Below are positions 1-7,993 of a DNA stretch of 64,000 nucleotides, in pieces. The notes below the pieces were generated by a model, which was not told the DNA's origin, did not search any database, and saw nothing but the letters and a program-made list of their open reading frames with translations. The stretch's first letter is position 1, and the number at the start of each line of letters is the position of its first letter. Both the position numbers and the translations under genes were made by a program. Source of the stretch: Candidatus Saccharicenans sp. GTDB taxonomy: Bacteria; Acidobacteriota; Aminicenantia; Aminicenantales; Saccharicenantaceae. The stretch is from NCBI GenBank assembly GCA_024653215.1, contig JANLFU010000006.1, positions 62,001-126,000 on the forward strand, read 5' to 3'.

Positions 1-1066
1 CCAGCTCGTGCCAGATGATGTCGGAACCGACGGCCGACCCGCCCGGGCTGTCCACCCTGACGATGATGGCCTCGATGGACTTATCCTTGACCGCGGCCCT
101 CAACCAGCGGCTGAAGGTCTCGCTGCCCAGGACCACCTGTTCGGCCGAGCCGCTGAGAATGGTTCCGCCGGCAAAGATCAGGGCAACTTTCTTCCCCAGG
201 TTCAAGCCCAGCCCCTCGGGCCTGACGCTGGCGTATTTTTCGTTGGTGATGCGGGTTAGCTCCCGGTATTTTTCCAGGTTGCTTTTCTGGAAAAGCTGGT
301 CTTCGTAGGCCAGCTCGTCCACCAGGCCGCTGGCCACGGCTTCTCTTCCTTTGAAGTAGCCCTTGTCAATCAGCTGCCGCATCTCCTCGGGAGTCTTATG
401 CCTGGCCGCGGCGATTTCCTTCAGGTAATAGTTGAAAATGTCTTCATATATTGAGAGCAGCATTTCCCGGTGAGCCGGGGTGAAACCAGATTCTGTAAAC
501 TGGTTGTAGGCGGTCTTGTATTCTTCGATGTGCTCGAACTCGGCCTTTATGCCCAGGCGGTCCAGCGTTCCCTTGAAGAAGGGGACATAGGCCGCCAGGC
601 CATTTATTCCCAGCCAGCCCAGGGGATGCAGGACGATGCGGTCGCAGGCAGTGGCCAGGTAATATTCCTTGTCGGCTTCCGGCGATTCCTCAAAGTAAGC
701 AATGACCGGCTTGCCCGATTCCCGGAAAGCCAGGACCGACTGCCGCAGTTCTTCTATCTTGGCCCAGTCGGCCTCCAGCATCCCGAATTTTATGACCACG
801 GCCTTGATCCTGGAATCCCTGGCCGCCTTGCGCAGGTTCATCCAGGTGTCATAGAGAGAAACAGTTGTTTCCGGAAAGAATTCCAGGAAGGGGATGGAAG
901 GGGAATAGTCTTCGAGCTGGCCTTCCAGTTTTATTTCCAGGTATGAATTGCCGGCCACGGCCGCTTCTTTGGGCCCGATTTTATAAAAGAAATAGGACAG
1001 GCCGAGGGCGATAATTAATATAAAAAAGAAAACAATCAGCAGTATCCAGAGTACTCGTTTTTTCAT
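1..1066 (-). CDS. sppA: signal peptide peptidase SppA (protease IV), partial at window edge
   Basis: Membrane-anchored serine protease that degrades signal peptides left after secretion. The visible 355 residues start with an uncleaved anchor (about residues 7-29), then two ClpP-like folds. K184 in the motif EEYKTAYNQF matches the family's general-base lysine, and S344 in SPGGSAVGS, coded about 35 bases from the window edge, matches the nucleophile, so the Ser-Lys pair is intact. The ATG at 1066 is preceded by a GGAGG-like site. The C-terminal end lies outside the window. It is divergent from the next gene across a 109-base gap. Family assignment is secure; substrate range cannot be read from sequence. 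Confidence 0.95.
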   Translation of the reverse strand, partial: MKKRVLWILLIVFFFILIIALGLSYFFYKIGPKEAAVAGNSYLEIKLEGQLEDYSPSIPFLEFFPETTVSLYDTWMNLRKAARDSRIKAVVIKFGMLEADWAKIEELRQSVLAFRESGKPVIAYFEESPEADKEYYLATACDRIVLHPLGWLGINGLAAYVPFFKGTLDRLGIKAEFEHIEEYKTAYNQFTESGFTPAHREMLLSIYEDIFNYYLKEIAAARHKTPEEMRQLIDKGYFKGREAVASGLVDELAYEDQLFQKSNLEKYRELTRITNEKYASVRPEGLGLNLGKKVALIFAGGTILSGSAEQVVLGSETFSRWLRAAVKDKSIEAIIVRVDSPGGSAVGSDIIWHEL

Positions 1067-1124
1067 TTGGCCTCCTGCCAGGCTATTTTACTTCAGGAGC
1101 TCCCTGAAATAAAAGCCGGCCAAT

Positions 1125-1153
1125 TTGACAAAGCAACCCGGTTGAATCAAAAT
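1125..1153 (+). promoter_or_regulatory. sigma-70-type promoter for the exported Cys/His protein
   Basis: TTGACA (1125-1130), 17-base spacer, CAAAAT (1148-1153). The predicted start site near 1160 leaves only about 16 bases before the ATG at 1176, and no good ribosome-binding site is visible there. The -35 box is perfect; the -10 box matches 4 of 6. Confidence 0.55.
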
Positions 1154-1175
1154 AGCCTGAAATCTGGTTGCTCCG

Positions 1176-2969
1176 ATGAAAAAAAAGGTGTCAATTTTCT
1201 GGCTGGCCTGCTGCCTGCTGTGGGCGGTGGTCAGCCAGCTCTCAGGAGCTTCCGACCCCAGGCTATCCGTTTTAATTTCTCCGACCCGGCTGAGCCCGGA
1301 GTCTGGTTTCCGCCTGCTGGTCGTGGCGGAGGAAGACCCCGTGGCTGGCCAGCTGGAGATTGTCTTTCGCCGGGAAAGCGGAGAGAAACTGAAGCTCGGA
1401 CTTAAAAAAAAGGGAGGAGGTCCGCCCTTCTGGTCCTGGTGGGAGGGTCGGATTGGAGAACCGGGGCTTTACCGGCTCGAAGTGCTTCTGGGCCGGAAAA
1501 TGGTCGAATCAAAGGTTCTGAAAGTGACGTCCGGTCGGCCAGCTCTACCGGAAACGAACGTTTTCTGGAAAGCTGAAAAGGACTGGGACCTGACTCAGGA
1601 GAACCTGTTTTCCGCCTGGCTGGAAGCCCTGTTCCTGGAGGCCAGCGAAAAGGATTCCTGGCCCGACCTGAATTCCGTTCTCAACCGACCGGACCACAAC
1701 TTTCTGTATGGCCATCTCGGCCAGAACGAGGACGGCCAGCTTAAACTTAAGCCGGACTGTGCCGACAATCCGTTTTTTCTCCGGGCTTACTTTGCCTGGA
1801 AGATGCGGCTTCCCTTTGGCTTCCATGAGTGTTCGCGCGGGTCGCTGGCCGCGCCCCCGGCCCCCGGTCGCTGGTTTAACAACGAGCTCCCGGCCGGCAC
1901 CGGGAATGAGATTCAAAAATTTGCCCGGATGATGCGGCAGGTGATGAACGCGGTTCACTCCGGAACAGGCCGGGTGGCTCTCTCTGAAGACAACTCCGAT
2001 TATTATCCCCTGCCACTCTGGCGTGAAGCACTCAGGCCGGGAACGGTTTATGCCGATCCCTATGGCCACACCCTGGTCATTGTCCGCTGGGAACCCCAGA
2101 CCGAAGACAAACCGGGAATCCTGCTGGCAGTTGACGCCCAGCCTGACGGAACGGTCGGGTTAAAACGGTTCTGGAGAGGAAATTTTATATTTGCCACCAC
2201 CGAAGTGGTGGGAGAGCCCGGCTTCAAGGCCTTCAGGCCGATAGTCAGGTCCTCGGATCGATTGCGGTTGCTGAGCAACCGGGAAATCCAGCAAAGCCCG
2301 AATTATGGACACTACTCTCTTGAACAGCGGGGGCTTCAGCCGGAGCTTTTTTATAATAAGATGGAAAGGCTAATCAACCCCCGACCGCTGGACCCGGAGA
2401 CAGCCCTGAGGGAATTATTCCAGGCTCTTTACGAGCAGCTTCTGGTCAGGGTGGAATCGGTGGAGAATGGTGAAAAGTACATGAGAGCTCATCCCGGGCA
2501 GGTGATACCGATGCCCTCCGGGGCGGGTGTTTTCCTGGCTGCCGGACCCTGGGAGGATTTCTCCACCCCCAACCGTGATTTGCGGCTGTTGATGGCCATG
2601 GATACTATCGATGAATTTCCGGATAAGGTAATCACCCACCCGGAAATGTACCGGATAAAAGCCTCAGAGAAGCCCGAAAGGGTCCGGACCAGGTTGAGGA
2701 AACTTTCGGGAGAGCTGGCCCGCAGCCTGCATATATCGTATCCCCGGTCGGACGGCCGGCTGCAGGTCCTGACCCTGGAAGAAATCCTGAAAAGGAAGGA
2801 AGCCTTCGAAATGGGCTATAACCCCAACGATTGTCCCGAAATCCGCTGGGGCGCACCGCCCGGTTCGGAGGAAATGTCCACCTGTCGCCGCCGGGCCCCG
2901 GCCGGCCAGCGGGCCAAGATGGAGCAGCTCCGGGTCTGGTTCAAAAAACGCCTTCATCCTCCCACCTGA
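1176..2969 (+). CDS. exported protein of unknown function with papain-like Cys/His pattern
   Basis: 597 residues. I do not recognise a named family. Seen: a signal peptide or anchor at residues 4-24, a beta-rich Ig-like stretch at about 28-117, then a region where C195 in PDCADNPFF precedes a helix-like stretch ending in RAYFAWK, followed by C219 (FHECSRG) and H298 in YADPYGHTLVIV. A cysteine at the start of a helix followed about 100 residues later by a beta-strand histidine is the arrangement of papain-like (transglutaminase/NlpC type) enzymes; that reading is inference. The remaining 300 residues are charged, partly helical, with no motif known to me. It probably acts in the periplasm. It stands alone, with its own promoter. 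Confidence 0.75.
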   Translation: MKKKVSIFWLACCLLWAVVSQLSGASDPRLSVLISPTRLSPESGFRLLVVAEEDPVAGQLEIVFRRESGEKLKLGLKKKGGGPPFWSWWEGRIGEPGLYRLEVLLGRKMVESKVLKVTSGRPALPETNVFWKAEKDWDLTQENLFSAWLEALFLEASEKDSWPDLNSVLNRPDHNFLYGHLGQNEDGQLKLKPDCADNPFFLRAYFAWKMRLPFGFHECSRGSLAAPPAPGRWFNNELPAGTGNEIQKFARMMRQVMNAVHSGTGRVALSEDNSDYYPLPLWREALRPGTVYADPYGHTLVIVRWEPQTEDKPGILLAVDAQPDGTVGLKRFWRGNFIFATTEVVGEPGFKAFRPIVRSSDRLRLLSNREIQQSPNYGHYSLEQRGLQPELFYNKMERLINPRPLDPETALRELFQALYEQLLVRVESVENGEKYMRAHPGQVIPMPSGAGVFLAAGPWEDFSTPNRDLRLLMAMDTIDEFPDKVITHPEMYRIKASEKPERVRTRLRKLSGELARSLHISYPRSDGRLQVLTLEEILKRKEAFEMGYNPNDCPEIRWGAPPGSEEMSTCRRRAPAGQRAKMEQLRVWFKKRLHPPT

Positions 2970-3091
2970 CCCCAAAAAATTCTTATTGATTTTGGTTTTT
3001 TGGTGTGGCATCATTAATTCTGCCTTTTCAGTCGAGTTGTTCCTTCCTTAACGGGGGCATCCGATATGGAGAGGTCGAGGAGGTTTTTTTT

Positions 3092-3394
3092 ATGTCTTTA
3101 AAGCTTTATGTGGGTAACTTAAACTACAAGACCACCGAGGACAGACTGAAGGAATTATTTTCTCAGTACGGAGAAGTTACCTCAGTTAACATCCTGCAGG
3201 GTCGGGGCTTTGGCTTTGTGGAAATGTCAACCGAAGAGGGCGCCCAGGAAGCTAAGGACAAGCTCAACGGGACCGAGTTCGACGGCCGCAAAATCATAGT
3301 CAATGACGCCAGGCCAAAAGGCGAGAAAAAAAGCGGCGGCGAACGCCGGTTCGGTTCCGGGCCACAGCAGAGAAGAAATTTCCGTAAATTCTGA
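3092..3394 (+). CDS. RRM-domain RNA-binding protein
   Basis: A 100-residue single-RRM protein of the kind common in cyanobacteria and other bacteria, expected to bind single-stranded RNA in the cytoplasm. RNP2 is LYVGNL near residues 4-9 and RNP1 is GFGFVEMS near 45-52, both intact; the two-residue insert that many RNP1 motifs carry is absent, as usual in bacterial members. The tail after residue 80 is basic and Gly/Arg/Gln rich. The frame stays open upstream to 3005, but GAGGAGG at 3077-3083 sits 8 bases before the ATG at 3092 and homologues start there. It is monocistronic as far as can be seen. RNA targets are unknown. Confidence 0.9.
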   Translation: MSLKLYVGNLNYKTTEDRLKELFSQYGEVTSVNILQGRGFGFVEMSTEEGAQEAKDKLNGTEFDGRKIIVNDARPKGEKKSGGERRFGSGPQQRRNFRKF

Positions 3395-3412
3395 TAGATT
3401 TCCTGGCTGGAG

Positions 3413-3455
3413 CGGACTTCAATTACCCCTATACCCTATACAAGGGAGAAGTCCG
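3413..3455. repeat. 8-bp inverted repeat enclosing a tandem CCCTATA repeat
   Basis: CGGACTTC (3413-3420) is the exact reverse complement of GAAGTCCG (3448-3455). The enclosed stretch contains CCCTATA twice in tandem (3427-3440), and CCCT/AGGG can add four more pairs. It lies between the RRM gene and the lipoprotein that opens the ECF operon, so it could be the end of the first transcript or a control element of the second. There is no T-run directly after it. Confidence 0.4.
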
Positions 3456-3544
3456 TTCTTAAAGGTCGAAAATCTCCTGGCCGGTAAACCTTGGGTTCTT
3501 GTTCTCCGTAGTCTCTGGTGTAAACCAGAAATGAGGAGAACAAG

Positions 3545-3949
3545 ATGTTGCCTGGACTGAAAACCCTGCTGATAACAGTTGCCATCCTGCTGACCCTGTC
3601 TTCCTGCCTGGTGGTGGCGGTAGAAAAAACAGAAGGGGAAGCGGAGGCGGAGTTGCAGAGAGTCAGGCAGCGGGTTCTTAAATTATCCACCCATTCTTCT
3701 TCATCCCAGCCACACCATCTGAAAATGCTGGTCTACGACCCGGATGAGGGACAACTTCTCAGTATTTCCCTGCCTCTCTGGCTGGTCAAGAAGGGATTGA
3801 ATCATGAGGTCGAAAGCGCGGCGCATTCTCATGGGCCGGACTTTGAGCTTGATATGAAGGGTTTCAGCCTGGCGGTCGGGGAGATGCCGCCGGGGTTGCT
3901 GGCCGAGGTTCTGACCGACCGGGAAAAGGTGCTTTTATGGCTGGAATAG
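3545..3949 (+). CDS. small lipoprotein, first gene of ECF-sigma operon
   Basis: 134 residues. An N-terminal hydrophobic segment ends in the lipobox LSSC with C21, so a lipid-anchored envelope protein is likely. The mature part has a short coiled stretch and then, from about residue 59 to the end, a module beginning HLKMLVYDP, with ISLPLWLV in the middle and ending VLLWLE. The same module closes two other proteins of this operon (5363-6220 and 6249-6635). It resembles short modules in SHOCT-like/LiaX-type envelope-stress proteins, a recollection that needs a profile search. The start ATG has GAGGAGA 6-12 bases upstream. The ECF sigma gene follows 46 bases on. I do not know its function; a stress sensor or effector of the sigma system is inference. 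Confidence 0.7.
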   Translation: MLPGLKTLLITVAILLTLSSCLVVAVEKTEGEAEAELQRVRQRVLKLSTHSSSSQPHHLKMLVYDPDEGQLLSISLPLWLVKKGLNHEVESAAHSHGPDFELDMKGFSLAVGEMPPGLLAEVLTDREKVLLWLE

Positions 3950-3995
3950 GAATATACTATGGGCGAAAAGATACAGGCCGGGGCAGAGTCAGAGG

Positions 3996-4574
3996 ATGGA
4001 ACAGAAAAATGAACGGACGGTTGACCCGCAGGTCGAATTTCTGGTTGACCGGATTAAGAACGGAGACAGGGAAGCTTTCATGAAACTCGTGGCTGCCTAC
4101 CAGCAGAAGGTCTTCATCCTGGCCTACTCCATGGTCCGGGACAGGGAAGATGCCCTGGACCTGGTCCAGGAAGTTTTCCTCCGGCTGTATGAAAAAATTC
4201 AGAGCTACCGGGCTGGTGAAAGCTTCCAGGCCTGGTTGATGCAGATAGCCAGGAACCTGAGCATAGATTTTCTCCGGCGCAGGAAAACCAGAAAAAATGA
4301 CAGCCTGGACGGTCTGGACCTGGACCGGGCCGACCTGGCCACCGAGTGCGAAGACCCGGGCCGCTTCCAGACCGGGGAACTGATTCACCGGGCGGTCCTG
4401 GCCCTGCCGGAAAAACAGCGGCTGGTGTTCATCCTTCATCACTTTGATGAGCTCAAGTACGAGGAAATTGCCGACCGCCTGGGAATAGCCCTGGGCACGG
4501 TCAAGTCCCTTCATTTCAAGGCCGTTCAGAACCTGAGAAAGACCCTGGCTCCCAGCCTGGGAGGTGTCCGATGA
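3996..4574 (+). CDS. ECF-family RNA polymerase sigma factor
   Basis: 192 residues, normal for extracytoplasmic-function sigma factors. Region 2 spans about residues 22-95, with DREDALDLVQEVFLRLYE in 2.1-2.2 and AWLMQIARNLSIDFLRRR in 2.3-2.4; region 4 spans about 130-185, with LPEKQRLVFILHHFDELKYEEIA and the recognition helix around GTVKSLHFKA. Region 3 is missing, as expected. Its stop overlaps the ATG of the anti-sigma gene by four bases (ATGA), so the pair is translationally coupled. It should direct polymerase to envelope-response genes when released from its anti-sigma partner. The regulon and inducing signal cannot be read from the sequence. Confidence 0.95.
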   Translation: MEQKNERTVDPQVEFLVDRIKNGDREAFMKLVAAYQQKVFILAYSMVRDREDALDLVQEVFLRLYEKIQSYRAGESFQAWLMQIARNLSIDFLRRRKTRKNDSLDGLDLDRADLATECEDPGRFQTGELIHRAVLALPEKQRLVFILHHFDELKYEEIADRLGIALGTVKSLHFKAVQNLRKTLAPSLGGVR

Positions 4575-5362
4575 AGGTCTGCAGGAAATATAAAAAGGAA
4601 TGGCCCGCTTTCATCGGAGGCCAGCTTCCTAACGGTAGAACAGAGGAAATGGCTGCCCACCTGAAAATCTGCGCGGCCTGCCGGGCCGAGCTGGAAGAAA
4701 CCAGGAAATTGATTTCGCTGGCCACGGGCTTCAAAGAGGAACTCGAAGAGGTTATGGCCACGGTGGACTGGGAATCGCTCCCCGGGAAAATAACGGATAG
4801 AGTCTGGAAACGAGAGGAGCGGAAGGCTCCGGCCTTTGCTCCTTCCGGCTGGAGATCCTGGAAATGGCAACCGGTGGTGGCCGGGCTTTTCCTGGGATTG
4901 CTGCTGGGCGGGGCCCTGACTTTTCTGGTCTTAAGGCCGCAGAAACCCGGTACTCTGGTGGCCCGCCAGGAAGCAGGCCTTTCCCTGCCGGCAGACCTGG
5001 TGGAGCGGGTCGACCTGGCCCTGGCCCGGAGAGAGACCATAGACTACCTGGAACGCAGCCAGTATCTCCTGCTCGACCTTCTTCAGAACGGCCAGCCCGG
5101 GGAATCGGGCCTCGTCCGCCGGGACAGGATCCAGCAGCTCCTGACCGAGAAGAAATACCTCAACAACCAGCTCGACGACTGGCGGCTGATGAAAGCCCGG
5201 GCCATCTGCGACCAGATTGAGCTTCTTTTCCTGGAGCTCAGCCAGTTGAGCCCTGAGCTGACGGCCCAAGAACTGGAGAAGGTCCGGGAGATGGTCGAAG
5301 AAAAACAGTTGCTGCTTAAAATAAACCTGGTCAAGAAAGAACTCCAGCAAGGAGAGGTCTGA
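4571..5362 (+). CDS. zinc-finger transmembrane anti-sigma factor
   Basis: 263 residues. The N-terminal anti-sigma domain has C4 and the H30-x3-C34-x2-C37 signature of zinc-binding anti-sigma (zf-HC2) proteins. A single membrane helix follows at about residues 101-121. The remaining 140 residues lie outside the inner membrane and look almost wholly helical with many Leu/Glu heptads, longer than in minimal anti-sigmas, so a sensory coiled coil is plausible. It overlaps the sigma gene by four bases and is followed with no gap by the repeat protein. Expected role: hold the sigma factor inactive at the membrane until an envelope signal arrives, by proteolysis or redox change of the zinc site. Confidence 0.9.
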   Translation: MKVCRKYKKEWPAFIGGQLPNGRTEEMAAHLKICAACRAELEETRKLISLATGFKEELEEVMATVDWESLPGKITDRVWKREERKAPAFAPSGWRSWKWQPVVAGLFLGLLLGGALTFLVLRPQKPGTLVARQEAGLSLPADLVERVDLALARRETIDYLERSQYLLLDLLQNGQPGESGLVRRDRIQQLLTEKKYLNNQLDDWRLMKARAICDQIELLFLELSQLSPELTAQELEKVREMVEEKQLLLKINLVKKELQQGEV

Positions 5363-6220
5363 GTGAAGAAAAATATAACGCTGATATTAATCGTGGCGCT
5401 GGCCCTGGCCCTGGGAACCGGGCGGCCGGCTTCCGGCCAGGCCCGGGGCGGGGAAGACGAAAGACTTTTGCAGGAAGCCAAGCTTCTGATCTTTGACAAG
5501 AACTGGACCGAGGCCGAGAAGAAATTGTCAAGCCTGGTCAATAACCACCCGCAGAGCGGCTATTATACTCAGGCCCTCTTTTACCTTGGCAAGTGCCAGT
5601 CCGAACAGGCCGGGAAAGAAAAGGCAGCCCTTGATTCTTTCCAGGCTTTCCTGAAGCGACCGGACCGTTCCCAGGGTCTGGTCGAAGAGGCCGAGATAGC
5701 CATCATCGACCTGGCCTTCAGGCTTTTCAGCCAGGGCCAGAAAGAGTACAGCCGCTTGCTCCTCGACCGGCTGTCCAGTCCGGGCCGGGTCATCAGGTAC
5801 TACGCGGCCATGAAGATGAGTTACCTGAAGGATAAGGACCTGGCCGGCCAGGCCCTGCCGGTGCTGCTCAAGTTAATAGAGACAGAAAAAGACCAAGAGC
5901 TGGTGGACCGGGCCAGGATTGCCGTCCTCAGAATTTCCCCCCAGGCCCTGAAAGATATTCCCGACCGGCCTGGAAGAGAAGGTGTTCGTCTTCTTAAAAT
6001 AAGGCTCTATGAAAAGGGGAAGAAGGTCCCCAGTCTGTCAATAAATCTGCCGCTGGCTCTGGCCGACCTGGCCATCCAGGCCATTTCTGAGGAAGAGAAA
6101 GCCAGGATCAAGGAAAAAGGTTATGACCTTAACCGCATCATTTCCGACCTGGCCACGGCCAAGGAGAAACTGGTCCGGATAGAAGAAGATGGCAACATCA
6201 TCGAAATCTGGATTGAATAG
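5363..6220 (+). CDS. exported helical-repeat protein with C-terminal shared module
   Basis: 285 residues. The GTG start sits directly after the anti-sigma stop, with GGAGAGG 5-11 bases upstream. A signal peptide is seen at residues 1-26 (cleavage likely near ASGQA). Residues 30-110 look like TPR repeats of the YbgF/tol-pal type (KNWTEAEKKLSSLV, HPQSGYYTQALFYLGKC). Residues 110-200 look like HEAT-type helices. The last 75 residues (LLKIRLYE, SLSINLPLALA, IIEIWIE) are the module also found in the first and last proteins of the operon. It probably acts in the periplasm with the anti-sigma sensor domain; that is inference from context. Confidence 0.75.
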   Translation: MKKNITLILIVALALALGTGRPASGQARGGEDERLLQEAKLLIFDKNWTEAEKKLSSLVNNHPQSGYYTQALFYLGKCQSEQAGKEKAALDSFQAFLKRPDRSQGLVEEAEIAIIDLAFRLFSQGQKEYSRLLLDRLSSPGRVIRYYAAMKMSYLKDKDLAGQALPVLLKLIETEKDQELVDRARIAVLRISPQALKDIPDRPGREGVRLLKIRLYEKGKKVPSLSINLPLALADLAIQAISEEEKARIKEKGYDLNRIISDLATAKEKLVRIEEDGNIIEIWIE

Positions 6221-6248
6221 ATAAAAACCAAAGAAAAGGAGAAACAAC

Positions 6249-6635
6249 ATGAAAAAAGTAATCGCGATCACGGTGATGCTTCTGGGGCTGTTGCTCCTGA
6301 CCTCGAGCCTGTTGCCGGCCGGGGACAACGATGATTACCAGGTTATTAAGAAAGCGGTCCAGGAGACCTCGAAGGTTGAGCCGGCCAAGGAAGTCAAATG
6401 GTTCAAGGTGCTGGTTACGGACACCAAGACCGGGAAAGAGAAGGTCAAGATTACCATGCCCATCACCCTGGTGGAGATCTTCGCCCGCTGTGCTGATAAC
6501 AAGGAGGTCAAGCTGGGGCGTGATGGTTGCAGCCTGAACCTGCCGGAGTTGCTGGCCGAGCTCAAGAAAGTGGGGCCTCTGGCCATCATTGAAGTTAACG
6601 AGGAAGACGAGACGGTCAAGGTCTGGCTGGAATAG
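6249..6635 (+). CDS. small exported protein made of the shared operon module
   Basis: 128 residues, last gene of the ECF operon. A signal peptide spans about residues 1-24 (MKKVIAITVMLL). After a short acidic linker, residues 50-128 carry the module: WFKVLVTDTKTGKEKVKITM, then PITLV, a G-x-x-L turn, and the ending ETVKVWLE. Of the three copies in the operon this is closest to the pattern of LiaX/SHOCT-like envelope proteins as I remember it. An AAAGGAG site sits 9-15 bases before the ATG. A strong hairpin terminator follows 25 bases after the stop. Function unknown; it may be the abundant downstream product of an autoregulated sigma system. Confidence 0.75.
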   Translation: MKKVIAITVMLLGLLLLTSSLLPAGDNDDYQVIKKAVQETSKVEPAKEVKWFKVLVTDTKTGKEKVKITMPITLVEIFARCADNKEVKLGRDGCSLNLPELLAELKKVGPLAIIEVNEEDETVKVWLE

Positions 6636-6660
6636 CTGATCCGGTAGAGATAACTGAAAA

Positions 6661-6687
6661 GGGCTTCCTGCGGGGAGCCCTTTTTTT
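6661..6687 (+). terminator. intrinsic terminator of the ECF operon
   Basis: Stem GGGCTTCC / GGGAGCCC (8 pairs, one G-T) with a TGCG loop at 6661-6680, then seven T. It lies 25 bases after the last operon stop. Confidence 0.85.
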
Positions 6688-6757
6688 ATGGCTTTTCCGG
6701 TTTCTGATGAAACGATGGCTGGAGGGAGTCGGGCCCAGGGAACCGCTCCGAACTTAA

Positions 6758-6787
6758 TTGACAGAAAAGTCAAATTTCGGGCATAAT
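6758..6787 (+). promoter_or_regulatory. sigma-70-type promoter for the dehydrogenase gene
   Basis: TTGACA (6758-6763), 18-base spacer, CATAAT (6782-6787). Predicted start near 6794, about 34 bases before the ATG at 6828, with AGGAGGAG between. Confidence 0.75.
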
Positions 6788-6827
6788 AGCAACCTCAACT
6801 ATCATAAATTCCAGGAGGAGAACCATA

Positions 6828-7943
6828 ATGGCAAAATATCGGCTGGCAATTTTGCCCGGAGACGGGATCGGTAAAGAAGTGGTCGAAGCGGCCATGATCG
6901 TCCTCGAGCGGCTGAATCTGGACGCTGAGTATATCTACGGAGATATCGGCTGGGAGTTCTGGTGCAAGGAGGGAAATGCCCTTCCCGAGCGGACCATCAA
7001 GCTCTTGAAAGAAACCGACGCCTGCCTGTTCGGGGCCATAACTTCCAAGCCCAAGGAAGATGCGGCCAGGGAACTGGCCCCGGAACTGCAGGGAAAAGGC
7101 CTGTCCTATGTCAGCCCGATCGTCAAGCTGCGGCAGCTATTTGACCTTTACATCAACCTCAGGCCCTGCAAGGCTTACCCGGGCAACCCGCTAAATTACA
7201 AGGAAGGTATAGACCTGGTGATTTTCAGGGAAAATACCGAGGGCAGCTATGCCGGGGTGGAGTTCTATCCGCTGCCGGACAAGGTCAGGGAAGCTCTTAT
7301 GCTTCATCCCAAGATGAAAGATTTTAAGGATGTGCCGGCCGAGGAAATAGCCGTCTCCACCAGGATCATGACCAGGAAGGGTTGCGAACGCATCGTCCGG
7401 GCTGCTTTTGAGTATGCCCGCAAGTACAAGCGGAAATCGGTCACCCTGGTGGAAAAGCCCAACGTCCTGCGGGAAACGGGCGGGCTGATGCTGAGGGTGG
7501 CTCGCCAGGTGGCGACCGAGTTTCCGGACATTAAGTTCTACGAAGCCAACGTCGATGCCATGTGCATGTGGTTGCTGAAGAACCCATACGATTATGACGT
7601 CCTGGTGGCCGAAAACCTGTTTGGCGATATCATCTCGGACCTGGCGGCCCAGCTGGTCGGTGGACTGGGTTTTGCCTGTGCCGGCAATATCGGCGATAAG
7701 TACGCGGTCTTTGAACCTACCCATGGTTCGGCTCCCAAGTACACCGGGATGTACAAGGTCAACCCAATCGCCACCCTCCTGGCGGCCAAGATGATGCTGG
7801 ACTGGCTGGGGGAAACGGATAAGGCTGCCGTTCTGGAACAGGCCATTGCCGAGGTGATTAAAGAAGGCAAGGTCAGGACCTACGACCTCGGCGGTTCGGC
7901 CAAAACCCTGGACGTGGCCCGGGCCGTGGCCGAAAAGCTCTGA
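6828..7943 (+). CDS. isocitrate/isopropylmalate dehydrogenase family enzyme, probably NAD-isocitrate type
   Basis: 371 residues, full length. This family oxidatively decarboxylates beta-substituted malates with NAD(P) and a divalent metal. Seen: LPGDGIGKEV at the N-terminus, NLRPCKAYPGNPL, ENTEGSYAGVE, the catalytic TRIMTRKGCERI segment, the lysine in EKPNVLRETGG, metal-binding aspartates in ENLFGDIISDLAAQLVGG, and the cofactor loop GSAPKYTG. ENTEG favours isocitrate or homoisocitrate over isopropylmalate, where the equivalent segment reads differently. No leu or lys genes are adjacent, so an NAD-dependent isocitrate dehydrogenase feeding 2-oxoglutarate is my preferred reading. It has its own promoter and ribosome-binding site; tsaB follows 50 bases later. 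Confidence 0.88.
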   Translation: MAKYRLAILPGDGIGKEVVEAAMIVLERLNLDAEYIYGDIGWEFWCKEGNALPERTIKLLKETDACLFGAITSKPKEDAARELAPELQGKGLSYVSPIVKLRQLFDLYINLRPCKAYPGNPLNYKEGIDLVIFRENTEGSYAGVEFYPLPDKVREALMLHPKMKDFKDVPAEEIAVSTRIMTRKGCERIVRAAFEYARKYKRKSVTLVEKPNVLRETGGLMLRVARQVATEFPDIKFYEANVDAMCMWLLKNPYDYDVLVAENLFGDIISDLAAQLVGGLGFACAGNIGDKYAVFEPTHGSAPKYTGMYKVNPIATLLAAKMMLDWLGETDKAAVLEQAIAEVIKEGKVRTYDLGGSAKTLDVARAVAEKL

Positions 7944-7993
7944 GGGGCAGATTACCCAAAATAAAAAATTCTTGAGCACGAAACAGGAACAAG

